From positions 1 to 23,093 of the forward strand of contig JANQGC010000202.1 of NCBI GenBank assembly GCA_028277515.1: 23,093 bases of DNA, written 5' to 3'. Each line of letters starts with the position of its first letter. Position 1 is the stretch's first letter. The translations under genes and the position numbers were made by a program. The notes under the pieces are model-generated. The model was not told where the DNA came from, did no database searches, and saw nothing but the letters and a program-made list of their open reading frames with translations. Positions 14,686 to 21,050 of the stretch are shown here, piece after piece. The stretch comes from Anaerolineae bacterium (lineage in GTDB: Bacteria > Chloroflexota > Anaerolineae > Promineifilales > Promineifilaceae).

Positions 14686-15570
14686 TCAGACCGGCACCTT
14701 CTGCCGCTTGCTCCAGGTGACCAGTATCACGCCCAGGGTCACGGCCGTGCCTCCCACCAACCCCTGCAGCGAGGGTTGTTCGTCAAACAAGACCATCGAC
14801 CACAAAATCGTGATCACCGGACTTAACGTTAAAAGGACGGTCATGATCGTCAGTTTGAAGCGGCGCAGGACCAGGTAATACAACGAGCGGCTGATCGTCA
14901 CGTTAACTGTCCCCGTCACCAGCAGAATGAGCCATACCTCTCGCCCGGTCGGCCAGACCAGTTCACCGCTGCCGGCGGCGAAAATGAACAAAAAGAAACT
15001 GGTGGCCAGCATCCGAAACAAGAAAAAGTTTAGGAAATCCATCTGCCCTCCTTCCTTTTTGACAATCGCCGCATGCAGCGCATAAGCGAAGGTGGAGCCC
15101 AGTACCAGCAGTGTGCCCAGCCAGATGCGGCTGCTTTGATCTCCCCACTGGAAACTGATCACAAAAACACCGGCAACCGCCAACGCGGTGCCATATTTCT
15201 CTCCACGGCGCAGCCGCTCCTTCAGCCAGAAAATGCCCAGAACCAGGGCGAAAATGGTGTTCATGCGCGCGATTAAAGAGGCGGTGCCCGGGTCGATATA
15301 GACCACGGCAACATAGCTCATGACGGTTGCCGAGGCGATTAAAAAGCCAATGATCAAAAAAAACCGGGCATGCTGGCGGAAAACAGACCAATCGACCTGG
15401 CGGGTAACGGCCGCATACAAGACGATCTGCACTGTGGCCACCGTCATGTAATAAAAAGAAGATGATACCGGAGACAGATAGGGCAGCACCAGGCGGGCAA
15501 AAATATAATGTAGGCTGTCCACCACAAGCAGCACCAGCACGACAGCCGACCATGTTTTATTGGTGATCAT
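14686..15570 (-). CDS. EamA/DMT-superfamily transporter
   Basis: 294 residues with about ten hydrophobic helices arranged as two EamA repeats. The first has SYVAVVYIDPGTASLIARMNTIFALVLGIFWLKERL as its end, read in pieces; the second ends with LLTLSPVITILWSMVLFDEQPSLQGLVGG. This spacing of P/G-rich helices and an acidic W/F-L-x-E or FDEQ turn is typical of drug/metabolite transporters. It is an inner-membrane exporter or permease of unknown substrate. It is nine bases downstream of the GNAT gene and probably co-transcribed with it. Confidence 0.85.
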   Translation of the reverse strand: MITNKTWSAVVLVLLVVDSLHYIFARLVLPYLSPVSSSFYYMTVATVQIVLYAAVTRQVDWSVFRQHARFFLIIGFLIASATVMSYVAVVYIDPGTASLIARMNTIFALVLGIFWLKERLRRGEKYGTALAVAGVFVISFQWGDQSSRIWLGTLLVLGSTFAYALHAAIVKKEGGQMDFLNFFLFRMLATSFFLFIFAAGSGELVWPTGREVWLILLVTGTVNVTISRSLYYLVLRRFKLTIMTVLLTLSPVITILWSMVLFDEQPSLQGLVGGTAVTLGVILVTWSKRQKVPV

Positions 15571-15579
15571 AACCCTATT

Positions 15580-15990
15580 TTACCGTAACCGTTCCTCTGG
15601 CTGGAGAATCCAGGCGCTGTGATGCCGGCTGAAACCAATATGCGGATAATAATCGACGGCCGCCGGGGCAGAGAGCAAGATCAGCTTACATTTCGGGCCA
15701 AGCTGTTCCCTGGTCCGGCGGATCAATTCACGGCCGATCCCCTCTCCCTGCACACTTTGGTCAACTGCCAGGTCAGATAGATAACAGCAGTAGTTGAAAT
15801 CCGTCACCGAGCGGGCCACGCCAACCAGCCGATCATCCTGCCAGGCCGTCACCAGTAGATCGGCATGGTGCAGCATGCCCTTGATAATGTCCGGATCATC
15901 AACCGGCCGCCGTTCGGCCAATGTGGATCGTTCCAGGACATCTATGAATTGTGCGACCGTAATATCTTCATTCACCTTATACCGGATCAT
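15580..15990 (-). CDS. GNAT-family N-acetyltransferase
   Basis: 136 residues. Motif A of the GNAT fold is clear: LSDLAVDQSVQGEGIGREL, with the acetyl-CoA pyrophosphate-binding Q81-G-E-G-I-G loop. The C-terminal segment APAAVDYYPHIGFSRH is the usual A-x-x-(F/Y)Y-x-x-x-G-F motif B region. The acceptor is unknown. Its immediate downstream neighbour on the same strand is a DMT transporter; modification plus export of one compound is possible but speculative. Confidence 0.88.
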   Translation of the reverse strand: MIRYKVNEDITVAQFIDVLERSTLAERRPVDDPDIIKGMLHHADLLVTAWQDDRLVGVARSVTDFNYCCYLSDLAVDQSVQGEGIGRELIRRTREQLGPKCKLILLSAPAAVDYYPHIGFSRHHSAWILQPEERLR

Positions 15991-16008
15991 AGAATCTCCA
16001 AGATCAGC

Positions 16009-16097
16009 TCTCGTCCGCGTCCCATAAGATAGGACGCTGACAAGAGCGGACGATCGCGGAATAATTATTTAAAAAACTACCGGTCTCGTCCGTGTCC
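16009..16097. repeat. Direct repeat TCTCGTCCGYGTCC with intervening hairpin
   Basis: TCTCGTCCGCGTCC (16009-16022) recurs as TCTCGTCCGTGTCC (16084-16097), a 13/14 match. Between them GGACGC (16032-16037) and GCGGACGA (16046-16053) pair with the first copy to make a stem-loop just beyond the 3' end of the cupin gene. There is no T run, so it is not a canonical terminator. Confidence 0.5.
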
Positions 16098-16101
16098 TCA
16101 T

Positions 16102-16428
16102 TTAATCCGCTTCCCCGCCTTCCGGACCATAGAAAAAGACCCAGGTGGCGAAATCATCACTGAAATCTACAAAGCGGTGCGCCACTCCCGCAGGCACAAA
16201 CAAGACCTCGCCCGGCTCGAAAGGCTGCCGATTGCCACCGTTCAGGAACACACCACTGCCGGAGACAATCACATACACCTCATCCCGGGTATGCGGCTGT
16301 TGTAAATCAACCTTTTCCGGCTTATAAATCTCGACCTCTAAAGAACCATGCTCAAATAGGGTCTTAAAAGGTTGGTCATGGCCTTGCAGTGCCCGCAAAG
16401 CGTTGCCCACTGTCATTCTGCTATTCAT
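16102..16428 (-). CDS. Small single-domain cupin
   Basis: About 108 residues from the ATG at 16428; a GTG one codon earlier is also possible. The cupin motifs are QQPHTRDEVYVIVSGSGVF (motif 1, with one His and D-E in place of H-x-H) and GEVLFVPAGVAHRF (motif 2). The cupin barrel usually binds a divalent metal through these residues. Small single-domain cupins have diverse roles (isomerase, dioxygenase, sugar or regulator binding), and the sequence does not choose among them. It lies 111 bp upstream of the GNAT gene on the same strand, with repeat-rich DNA between them. Confidence 0.85.
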   Translation of the reverse strand: MNSRMTVGNALRALQGHDQPFKTLFEHGSLEVEIYKPEKVDLQQPHTRDEVYVIVSGSGVFLNGGNRQPFEPGEVLFVPAGVAHRFVDFSDDFATWVFFYGPEGGEAD

Positions 16429-16453
16429 CACTTATCTCACTCATTCCACAATC

Positions 16454-16556
16454 GAAATATCCATATTTCGCCCTTCGCGCGATTTGGAAATCGCGGTTAC
16501 AGTCATTACCAAAATATCCATATTTTGCCTTTCGCGTGATTGGAAATCGCGGCTAC
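16454..16556. repeat. Tandem ~57-bp repeat, two copies, each with two hairpins
   Basis: Copy 1 (16454-16500) and copy 2 (16511-16556) share most bases with a 57-bp period. Copy 1 contains GAAATAT-CC-ATATTTC (16454-16469) and a perfect 8-2-8 palindrome at 16478-16495. Copy 2 contains AAAATAT-CC-ATATTTT (16511-16526); the outer pair changed from G-C to A-T on both sides, keeping the stem. The second hairpin is imperfect in copy 2. Confidence 0.8.
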
Positions 16557-16627
16557 CAACCGATAAAGGGTTGGCAGTATAACATACTTTGCATCCCAGT
16601 TGTTAATAAAAAGTTATCATTGTTCAT
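16553..16627 (-). CDS. Tiny ORF (24 codons), uncertain
   Basis: It starts ATG 16627 with a perfect AAGGAG six bases upstream (complement of 16634-16639) and encodes MNNDNFLLTTGMQSMLYCQP and four more residues, ending inside the tandem repeat. It may be the truncated start of a lost gene or a real small peptide. The good ribosome site is the only evidence. Confidence 0.25.
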   Translation of the reverse strand: MNNDNFLLTTGMQSMLYCQPFIGW

Positions 16628-16713
16628 TTCAATCTCCTTAATAGAGAAATGCCCCTTCCAGCCATAGCGCACCCCAGGCAAAAGAAATAAAATAAGATGC
16701 ATAATACTTTCAT
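16624..16713 (-). CDS. Tiny ORF (29 codons) overlapping the next by ATGA, uncertain
   Basis: From ATG 16713 it encodes a hydrophobic start (MKVLCILFYFFCLGCAM) and a basic end. Its TGA overlaps the ATG of the 24-codon frame. It has no clear ribosome site. It looks like a signal or single membrane helix and may be chance. Confidence 0.2.
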   Translation of the reverse strand: MKVLCILFYFFCLGCAMAGRGISLLRRLK

Positions 16714-16740
16714 TGGTTTGTTTTCTAATCAGTTTAATTT

Positions 16741-16802
16741 ATGTGACAGTCACTTTGGTCATGATTTGAGTGGCAATACAAATAAAAAAGTGACTGTCAC
16801 TT
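16741..16802. repeat. Inverted palindrome pair no. 1 (AAGTGAC-N-GTCACTT family), upstream of pyk
   Basis: Left unit 16741-16755 (centre A; GTGAC-A-GTCAC core) and right unit 16788-16802 (AAGTGACTGTCACTT, centre T, perfect). Each is itself a palindrome, and together they are inverted copies 47 bp apart start to start, with 14-base arms (16743-16756 with 16787-16800). The right unit abuts the pyk -35. Confidence 0.85.
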
Positions 16803-16829
16803 GTTAAGGAATAAACCCGTTCCTATAAA
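16801..16829 (+). promoter_or_regulatory. Probable promoter of pyk
   Basis: TTGTTA (16801-16806), 17 bp, TATAAA (16824-16829). The -35 begins on the last two bases of the palindrome 16788-16802, so a protein bound there would affect polymerase access. The ribosome site GGAG (16837-16840) is 14 bases from the ATG, near the predicted RNA start. Confidence 0.55.
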
Positions 16830-16854
16830 CCAAAATGGAGCAAAAAGCCCTAAA

Positions 16855-18300
16855 ATGACAAGCTTACCTGAGAAAAAAACAAAAATCGTTTGTACCATCG
16901 GTCCCGCTTCCCAATCACAAGAAGTGCTGGAAGAGATGATCAAAAACGGCATGAACATCGCCCGCATCAACTTCGCCCACGGTGACATGGATAGCCACAG
17001 GCAGACGGTGGCCAATGTGCGCGCCGCCGCAAAAGCCGCCGGCCATCGCGTGGCTATCTTCGGCGATCTGCCCGGCCCCAAGATGCGCATTGGCAAATTG
17101 GATCAAGAATCTATTGAGTTGGAACGCGGCGACCCGTTCGTCTTATGTACCAAGGAAATCGTGGGCAATAAGGAATCCGCCTCGATTGACTTTGATCGCC
17201 TGCCCCATGTCGTGGAAAAAAATGACAGCATTTTTATGAATGACGGCATCATCGAACTGACCGTCAATGAAGTCAAAGATGACCGGGTTTACTGTAACGT
17301 CAAGGCCGGGGGTGAACTGCGCTCTTACAAAGGGGTTAATTTCCCCGGCATTGATCTAGGGATCAGCGCCTTCACCAAAGAAGACCAGGAATTTCTAAAA
17401 CTGGCCGCGGAACTCAAGCTGGATGCGGTCAGCCAATCATTTGTCCTCTCCCCACAAGATATCAAAGCCGTGCGCCTGGCCGCGGCCGATCTCAATTATC
17501 AGCCGATGATCATCGCCAAAATCGAGCGTTCCGGCGCCCTGGAAACTATCGGTCAACTGATCGATGCGGCCGATGCCATCATGGTCGCCCGTGGTGATTT
17601 GGGCGTGGAAATCCCAATCGAAAACATCCCCTCCGTGCAAAAAGAGATCATCCGTAAATGTAATCTGGTCGGCAAACCGGTGATCACCGCTACACAGATG
17701 CTGGAATCAATGACCGAAAACCGCCGCCCCACCCGTGCCGAGGCGACTGACGTGGCCAATGCGATCATCGACGGCACGGATTGCGTGATGTTATCAGGCG
17801 AAACGGCGATCGGTCAGTATCCGGTGGATACTGTCTGCACTATGTCGCGCATCGCCAAAAAGACCGAACAGACCATGCCCGATGATTCAGTCAGTTCCTG
17901 GCTGCAGAAGCAAGAACTAGAGGGTACAATCAGCAAAAGCGATCTGCTCTCGCTTACTTCCTATCTGACCGCGGAATTGATCGAACCGCTCATGATTCTG
18001 GCGCCATCACGTAGCGGCGGCACAGCCAGGCGCCTGGCCCGTTTCCGACTGCGCCAGTGGATTGTCTCCCCCAGCCAATATGAACGAACCTGCCAGCAGC
18101 TTCAGTTCACTTATGGCATTCATCCCATCCATGTCCCTGATGTGGAGTCGCTGAATGAGCGCCAATTGCGCAACAGCTTTGGCAAAAACCTGCTTGATGA
18201 CATCCAATTAGATAACAGCACAGGGATGATCATGGTTGTCGAAGGAGCGGGAACCTTGCGCTCGGCCGATACCAAGCGCATTGATATTGTCACCCTCTAA
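16855..18300 (+). CDS. pyk: Pyruvate kinase
   Basis: 481 residues, the usual length of bacterial pyruvate kinase. It catalyses the last step of glycolysis, phosphoenolpyruvate + ADP to pyruvate + ATP, in the cytosol. Family motifs are IVCTIGPAS at the start, RINFAHG (R37), DLPGPKMRIG, active-site MIIAKIERSGALETI (K222, E224), MVARGDLGVEIP (D248), ITATQMLESM and VMLSGETAIGQYP. The residues that decide potassium dependence are of the K+-independent type (L72, K76, I79), and the normal NFSHG reads NFAHG. The C-terminal domain is present, with no extra PEP-utiliser domain. The frame is open to a TTG at 16801, inside the promoter; ATG 16855 (MTSLPEKKTK) fits the family. Confidence 0.97.
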   Translation: MTSLPEKKTKIVCTIGPASQSQEVLEEMIKNGMNIARINFAHGDMDSHRQTVANVRAAAKAAGHRVAIFGDLPGPKMRIGKLDQESIELERGDPFVLCTKEIVGNKESASIDFDRLPHVVEKNDSIFMNDGIIELTVNEVKDDRVYCNVKAGGELRSYKGVNFPGIDLGISAFTKEDQEFLKLAAELKLDAVSQSFVLSPQDIKAVRLAAADLNYQPMIIAKIERSGALETIGQLIDAADAIMVARGDLGVEIPIENIPSVQKEIIRKCNLVGKPVITATQMLESMTENRRPTRAEATDVANAIIDGTDCVMLSGETAIGQYPVDTVCTMSRIAKKTEQTMPDDSVSSWLQKQELEGTISKSDLLSLTSYLTAELIEPLMILAPSRSGGTARRLARFRLRQWIVSPSQYERTCQQLQFTYGIHPIHVPDVESLNERQLRNSFGKNLLDDIQLDNSTGMIMVVEGAGTLRSADTKRIDIVTL

Positions 18301-18336
18301 AAAGATTGGTCCAATCGCGGAGATTGGACCAATCTT
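18299..18336 (-). terminator. Strong hairpin terminator, oriented for leftward transcripts
   Basis: A perfect 15-bp stem, AAGATTGGTCCAATC (18302-18316) and GATTGGACCAATCTT (18322-18336), with loop GCGGA. On the minus strand it runs directly into five T residues, the canonical rho-independent form. On the plus strand (after the pyk stop) only two T follow. Each arm is also a palindrome by itself (GATTGG-W-CCAATC). Confidence 0.75.
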
Positions 18337-18534
18337 ACAGAATGGAGAGCGCGCAATTGGTTCCCGGCTTCCTCGCGCAGTGGAGAGGTTGCGGTGGAGA
18401 GAAAGGAGAAGAGAAGCATAGGCAAATGCAGCACGTCGGTCAATCAGGTGGATCGTTGGGCGCTCCGGTCACCAGGCTCCAATTGCGTCGCGGTCAGCCA
18501 ACTATTGTTCAGGACCCGTTACGCATCCGTCAAA

Positions 18535-18549
18535 AAGTGACTGTCCAAA
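18535..18549. repeat. Degenerate single copy of the AAGTGAC palindrome
   Basis: AAGTGACTGTCCAAA: the left arm and centre match the family, the right arm has decayed. No partner 47 bp to the left. Confidence 0.5.
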
Positions 18550-18558
18550 CTTAGAAGC

Positions 18559-18588
18559 ATTTTAGTATAGAACATTTGTTCTTGTCAA
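18559..18588 (-). promoter_or_regulatory. Leftward promoter with LexA/DinR-like box in the spacer
   Basis: Reading leftward: perfect TTGACA (18588-18583), 18 bp, TAAAAT (18564-18559). The spacer is largely filled by the palindrome AGAACATTTGTTCT (18569-18582), which contains GAAC-N4-GTTC, the core of Gram-positive LexA (DinR) boxes. Confidence 0.55.
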
Positions 18589-18730
18589 GGGCCAATTTGT
18601 ACCAATTTTGCAACGTTATGTCAATATTCCCGCCCGATAGCCTCGCAAACCGATAAAAAAATTGTTTCGAGATGTCAAAAATTGCTTTAGAATACCCGCC
18701 GAAACCTGGTTTAGTGATCCGTTTCCTGGC

Positions 18731-18792
18731 AAGTGACAGTCACTTGAATCGCTACTATGTCTATGAATAGAAGTAATAAGTGACTGTCACAT
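18731..18792. repeat. Inverted palindrome pair no. 2 (AAGTGAC-N-GTCACTT family), upstream of mscL
   Basis: Left unit AAGTGACAGTCACTT (18731-18745, centre A, perfect) and right unit AAGTGACTGTCACAT (18778-18792, centre T). Start-to-start distance is 47 bp, exactly as in pair no. 1, while the 32-bp interiors are unrelated. It ends 49 bp before the mscL ATG. Confidence 0.85.
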
Positions 18793-18841
18793 TTAGACTA
18801 TCAAAACCATCCTTGAAAAAGTTGTCTTATTGGAGAAAACC

Positions 18842-19285
18842 ATGCTCAAAGAATTTAAAGAATTTATCAGCCGGGGCAGCGTCATCGACCTGGCCATTGG
18901 TATTATCATCGGCGCTGCTTTCACGGCCATCGTAAACTCACTGGTCAAAGACATCATCATGCCACCCATCGGCTATCTCATGCGTGGCGTCGACTTCAGC
19001 AGTATGTTTTACGCCTTGGATGGCCAGCAGTATGCTTCCCTGGCCGCGGCCGAAGAGGCGGGTGCGCCAACGATCAACTTTGGGGTCTTCATCAACGAGA
19101 TCATCACTTTTATCATCGTGGCCCTGGTGATCTTCTTCCTGATCCGGGCTATTAATCGCATGAACCGGGAAGAGGAAGAGGAATCGGCCGAACCGACCAC
19201 CAAGGATTGTCCTTATTGTTTCTCAGAGATCCCGATCAAAGCCACCCGCTGCCCTAACTGCACCTCGCAGTTGCAAACTGTTTAA
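18842..19285 (+). CDS. mscL: Large-conductance mechanosensitive channel MscL with C-terminal zinc ribbon
   Basis: 147 residues. It is the membrane tension-gated channel that releases solutes on osmotic downshock; it acts as an inner-membrane pentamer. The N-terminal amphipathic helix and TM1 (LKEFKEFISRGSVIDLAIG, then IGAAFTAIVNSLV) carry the MscL signature, KDIIMPPIG follows, and TM2 is ~82-104. After the charged cytoplasmic helix, residues 123-140 hold C123-x2-C126 and C137-x2-C140, a zinc ribbon absent from E. coli MscL. ATG 18842 has GGAG six bases upstream; a TTG at 18830 in frame overlaps that site and is not used. The gene stands alone, flanked by palindrome pairs on both sides. Confidence 0.95.
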   Translation: MLKEFKEFISRGSVIDLAIGIIIGAAFTAIVNSLVKDIIMPPIGYLMRGVDFSSMFYALDGQQYASLAAAEEAGAPTINFGVFINEIITFIIVALVIFFLIRAINRMNREEEEESAEPTTKDCPYCFSEIPIKATRCPNCTSQLQTV

Positions 19286-19290
19286 TTCTT

Positions 19291-19325
19291 CAAGTGACAG
19301 GCACTTTTTAAGTGCCTGTCACTTG
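19291..19325. repeat. Palindrome pair no. 3 as a tight hairpin (AAGTGACAGGCACTT variant)
   Basis: AAGTGACAGGCACTT (19292-19306), loop TTT, AAGTGCCTGTCACTT (19310-19324); one more C-G pair gives a perfect 16-bp stem. It begins six bases after the mscL stop and could act as its terminator, though no long T run follows. Confidence 0.85.
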
Positions 19326-19333
19326 TTGCTTTG

Positions 19334-19342
19334 TGCTATACT
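19334..19342 (+). promoter_or_regulatory. Extended -10 promoter of the YqhA-like gene
   Basis: TGC then TATACT (19337-19342). The -35 position would fall in the hairpin 19291-19325. Confidence 0.4.
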
Positions 19343-19414
19343 GTCTCTCCATTTTAATCCTGATACGGGTTACGTTGGCACCCTGTCATTTTAGCTGCAA
19401 GGAAGGCTCAAACG

Positions 19415-19909
19415 ATGCTTAAATACCTCTTTAAAATTCACTACCTGGCCCTCCTGGCCGTCATCGGTGCTTTGTTTGGCTCATTGCTCATGTTGTTGGT
19501 TGGCGCTTATGAGGTGATCGAGGCCTTCCTGGTTATCTTTGGCCTGACTGAATCCACCGTCCCCGGCAAGGAAACGGTGGAAGCCACGGCAATCATTCTC
19601 TCCTCCCTGGACAGCTTCCTGCTCGGTTTTATCCTGCTTTACTTTGCTTATAATCTCTTCTATTTAATTACCTTTCCCGAAGAAAGGGAAAATCGTTTTG
19701 GGAAAATCAAGATGCCGCCCGGCTTAAAAGTAGAAACATTGGGCGAGATGAAAAAGAATATTTTGATTGTCATCGTTGTCTCCCTTTCCGTCTTCCTGCT
19801 CCGCGAGAATCTATTGACCGCAGAAGGTTATTCATGGACGGATCTCTTTATTCCGCTGAGTATTGTTGCTGTTGCCACAGCTATCAAATTGATTGATTTT
19901 TCAGATTGA
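19415..19909 (+). CDS. YqhA/UPF0114 family membrane protein
   Basis: 164 residues with three or four hydrophobic segments (about 8-32, 60-85, 112-127 and 142-160). The central part, SSLDSFLLGFILLYFAYNLFYLI, read in pieces, with the following FP-E-E-R, resembles UPF0114 (YqhA) proteins, whose function is unknown. Ribosome site AAGGAAGG (19399-19406) lies eight bases before the ATG. It is 129 bp downstream of mscL and separated from it by the tight hairpin, so it probably has its own promoter. The family call is by motif memory. Confidence 0.75.
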   Translation: MLKYLFKIHYLALLAVIGALFGSLLMLLVGAYEVIEAFLVIFGLTESTVPGKETVEATAIILSSLDSFLLGFILLYFAYNLFYLITFPEERENRFGKIKMPPGLKVETLGEMKKNILIVIVVSLSVFLLRENLLTAEGYSWTDLFIPLSIVAVATAIKLIDFSD

Positions 19910-20052
19910 GCCACTGTGGCCGTCTCCACCCTGATGAAAAAAGGACACTGAATGACCCAGGCCTGAACCACCAAGGAGTTTGCGGCAGTTTTGACGGAAA
20001 ACGGTTTTGAAATACGCGACGTGGCTGTTCCGGCCATAAAAAGTAGCGATTT

Positions 20053-20067
20053 AAGTGACCGTCACCT
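20053..20067. repeat. Single AAGTGAC palindrome upstream of the ROK kinase
   Basis: AAGTGACCGTCACCT, centre C, one mismatch in the outer arm. It ends 19 bp before the ATG, next to the ribosome site AAGGGAG (20071-20077). No partner 47 bp away. Confidence 0.7.
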
Positions 20068-20086
20068 GGTAAGGGAGACAGGAAGA

Positions 20087-20983
20087 ATGTTCATTGGCGG
20101 TATTGAGGCAGGCGGCACCAAATTTGTATGCTCCGTTGGCAGCGGACCCCATGATTTGGGCCAGGAGTCGCGCTTTCCGACCACCACACCGGAAGAAACC
20201 CTGGAGCGGACCATTAAATTCTTCAAAGAGCAGGAGGCCAGGCATGGCCCCTTAGACGCCATCGGTGTGGCCGCCTTCGGTCCATTGGACCCCGATCCCG
20301 CCTCGCCCACTTTCGGCTATATCACCACGACACCCAAACCAGGGTGGGCCAATGTCGACTTTGCCGGAACACTGCGCCGGCATTTCAATGTGCCCATTGG
20401 CTTTGATACCGATGTCAACGGAGCAGCCCTGTCCGAAGGGAAATGGGGCGCGGCGCAAGGGCTGCATACCTTTCTCTACTTAACCATTGGCACAGGCATC
20501 GGCGGCGGGGCCGTGGTCAATGGGAAACTGCTGCGCGGGCTGCTGCATCCCGAAATGGGCCATATCCGCCTCAGCCACGATTACGAACAAGATCCTTACC
20601 CCGGTCGCTGTCCCTATCATGGTGACTGCCTGGAAGGGATGGCTGCCGGACCGGCCGTCGCCGAACGTTGGGGCCAGAAAGGGCAGGAATTGGACCCCGG
20701 CCACCCGGCCTGGGACCTGGAAGCGGACTACCTGGCCCAGGCCTTGCAAACCTTCACCGTGACCCTTTCCCCGCAGCGCATCATCATGGGCGGCGGGGTG
20801 ATGGATGTGCCGGGATTGATCGAAAAAGTACGAGCAAGGACCATAGATTATTTAAACGGCTACGTGCAGCATCCGGCAATCATGGAGCAGATCGACGCTT
20901 ATATCGTTCATCCGGGCCTGGGCAACAAAGCAGGAGTTTTGGGGGCGATTGCGTTGGGGATGGAAGCGGGGAATAATGATTAA
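20087..20983 (+). CDS. ROK-family sugar kinase, probable fructokinase
   Basis: 298 residues. It begins [18 protein letters not shown], the ATP phosphate-binding motif of bacterial ROK fructokinases. It continues with [22 protein letters not shown] (catalytic Asp ~109) and [14 protein letters not shown]. The zinc site of ROK kinases is present as H159, C175, H178 and C181 (GHIRLSH and [11 protein letters not shown]). It phosphorylates fructose or a similar hexose with ATP in the cytosol. ATG 20087 has AAGGGAG nine bases upstream; the frame extends to 19991 through sequence containing the palindrome and is not used. No transporter or glycosidase is adjacent, so the sugar source is unknown. Confidence 0.93.
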   Translation: MFIGGIEAGGTKFVCSVGSGPHDLGQESRFPTTTPEETLERTIKFFKEQEARHGPLDAIGVAAFGPLDPDPASPTFGYITTTPKPGWANVDFAGTLRRHFNVPIGFDTDVNGAALSEGKWGAAQGLHTFLYLTIGTGIGGGAVVNGKLLRGLLHPEMGHIRLSHDYEQDPYPGRCPYHGDCLEGMAAGPAVAERWGQKGQELDPGHPAWDLEADYLAQALQTFTVTLSPQRIIMGGGVMDVPGLIEKVRARTIDYLNGYVQHPAIMEQIDAYIVHPGLGNKAGVLGAIALGMEAGNND

Positions 20984-21050
20984 TTGAGAACTGTGAACGG
21001 TGAATTAATAATTAACAAATTACCATTCGTCATTCATAATTTTCATCTTT

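Larger units (their letters stand above)
16429..16854. other. Gene-poor intergenic region between cupin and pyruvate kinase
   Basis: It holds a tandem hairpin repeat (16454-16556), two tiny leftward frames with weak support, and the first palindrome pair (16741-16802) merging into the pyk promoter. No larger coding sequence is supported; the open rightward frame here simply reads through the repeats. Confidence 0.6.
18299..18552 (-). ncRNA. Candidate small RNA (~250 nt), leftward, between pyk and mscL
   Basis: Bounded by a good leftward promoter (18559-18588) and a leftward terminator (18299-18336). No coding frame with a ribosome site was found inside on the minus strand. Whether the RNA exists is inference. 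Confidence 0.35.
18301..18841. other. Gene-free region between pyk and mscL
   Basis: It holds the hairpin at the pyk end, the candidate small RNA with its promoter, a degenerate and a paired copy of the AAGTGAC palindrome, and an AT-rich stretch at 18590-18730 in which nothing was recognised. A rightward open frame at 18306-18554 lacks a ribosome site and recognisable family. Confidence 0.6.

Noticed and set aside
16389..16667. Open rightward frame of 92 codons
   Set aside because: It reads straight through the tandem hairpin repeat and lacks a ribosome site; the similar peptide segments simply reflect the DNA repeat.
18306..18554. Open rightward frame of 82 codons after pyk
   Set aside because: No ribosome site and no recognised family; it starts inside the hairpin and ends in a decayed palindrome.
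16741..19325. Repeated 15-mers with 32-bp spacers as a CRISPR array
   Set aside because: Units are palindromic pairs in inverted orientation scattered between genes, with no regular array and no cas gene.
19967..20086. Protein-like stretch upstream of the ROK gene ([19 protein letters not shown]), possibly a glutaredoxin-like remnant
   Set aside because: No start, no CxxC motif, and the resemblance is too weak to annotate.
20984..21050. AT-rich ATTCGTCATTC-type spacer as an insertion-sequence end
   Set aside because: Only a short TTAAT-A-ATTAA dyad is present, with no transposase or matching end nearby.
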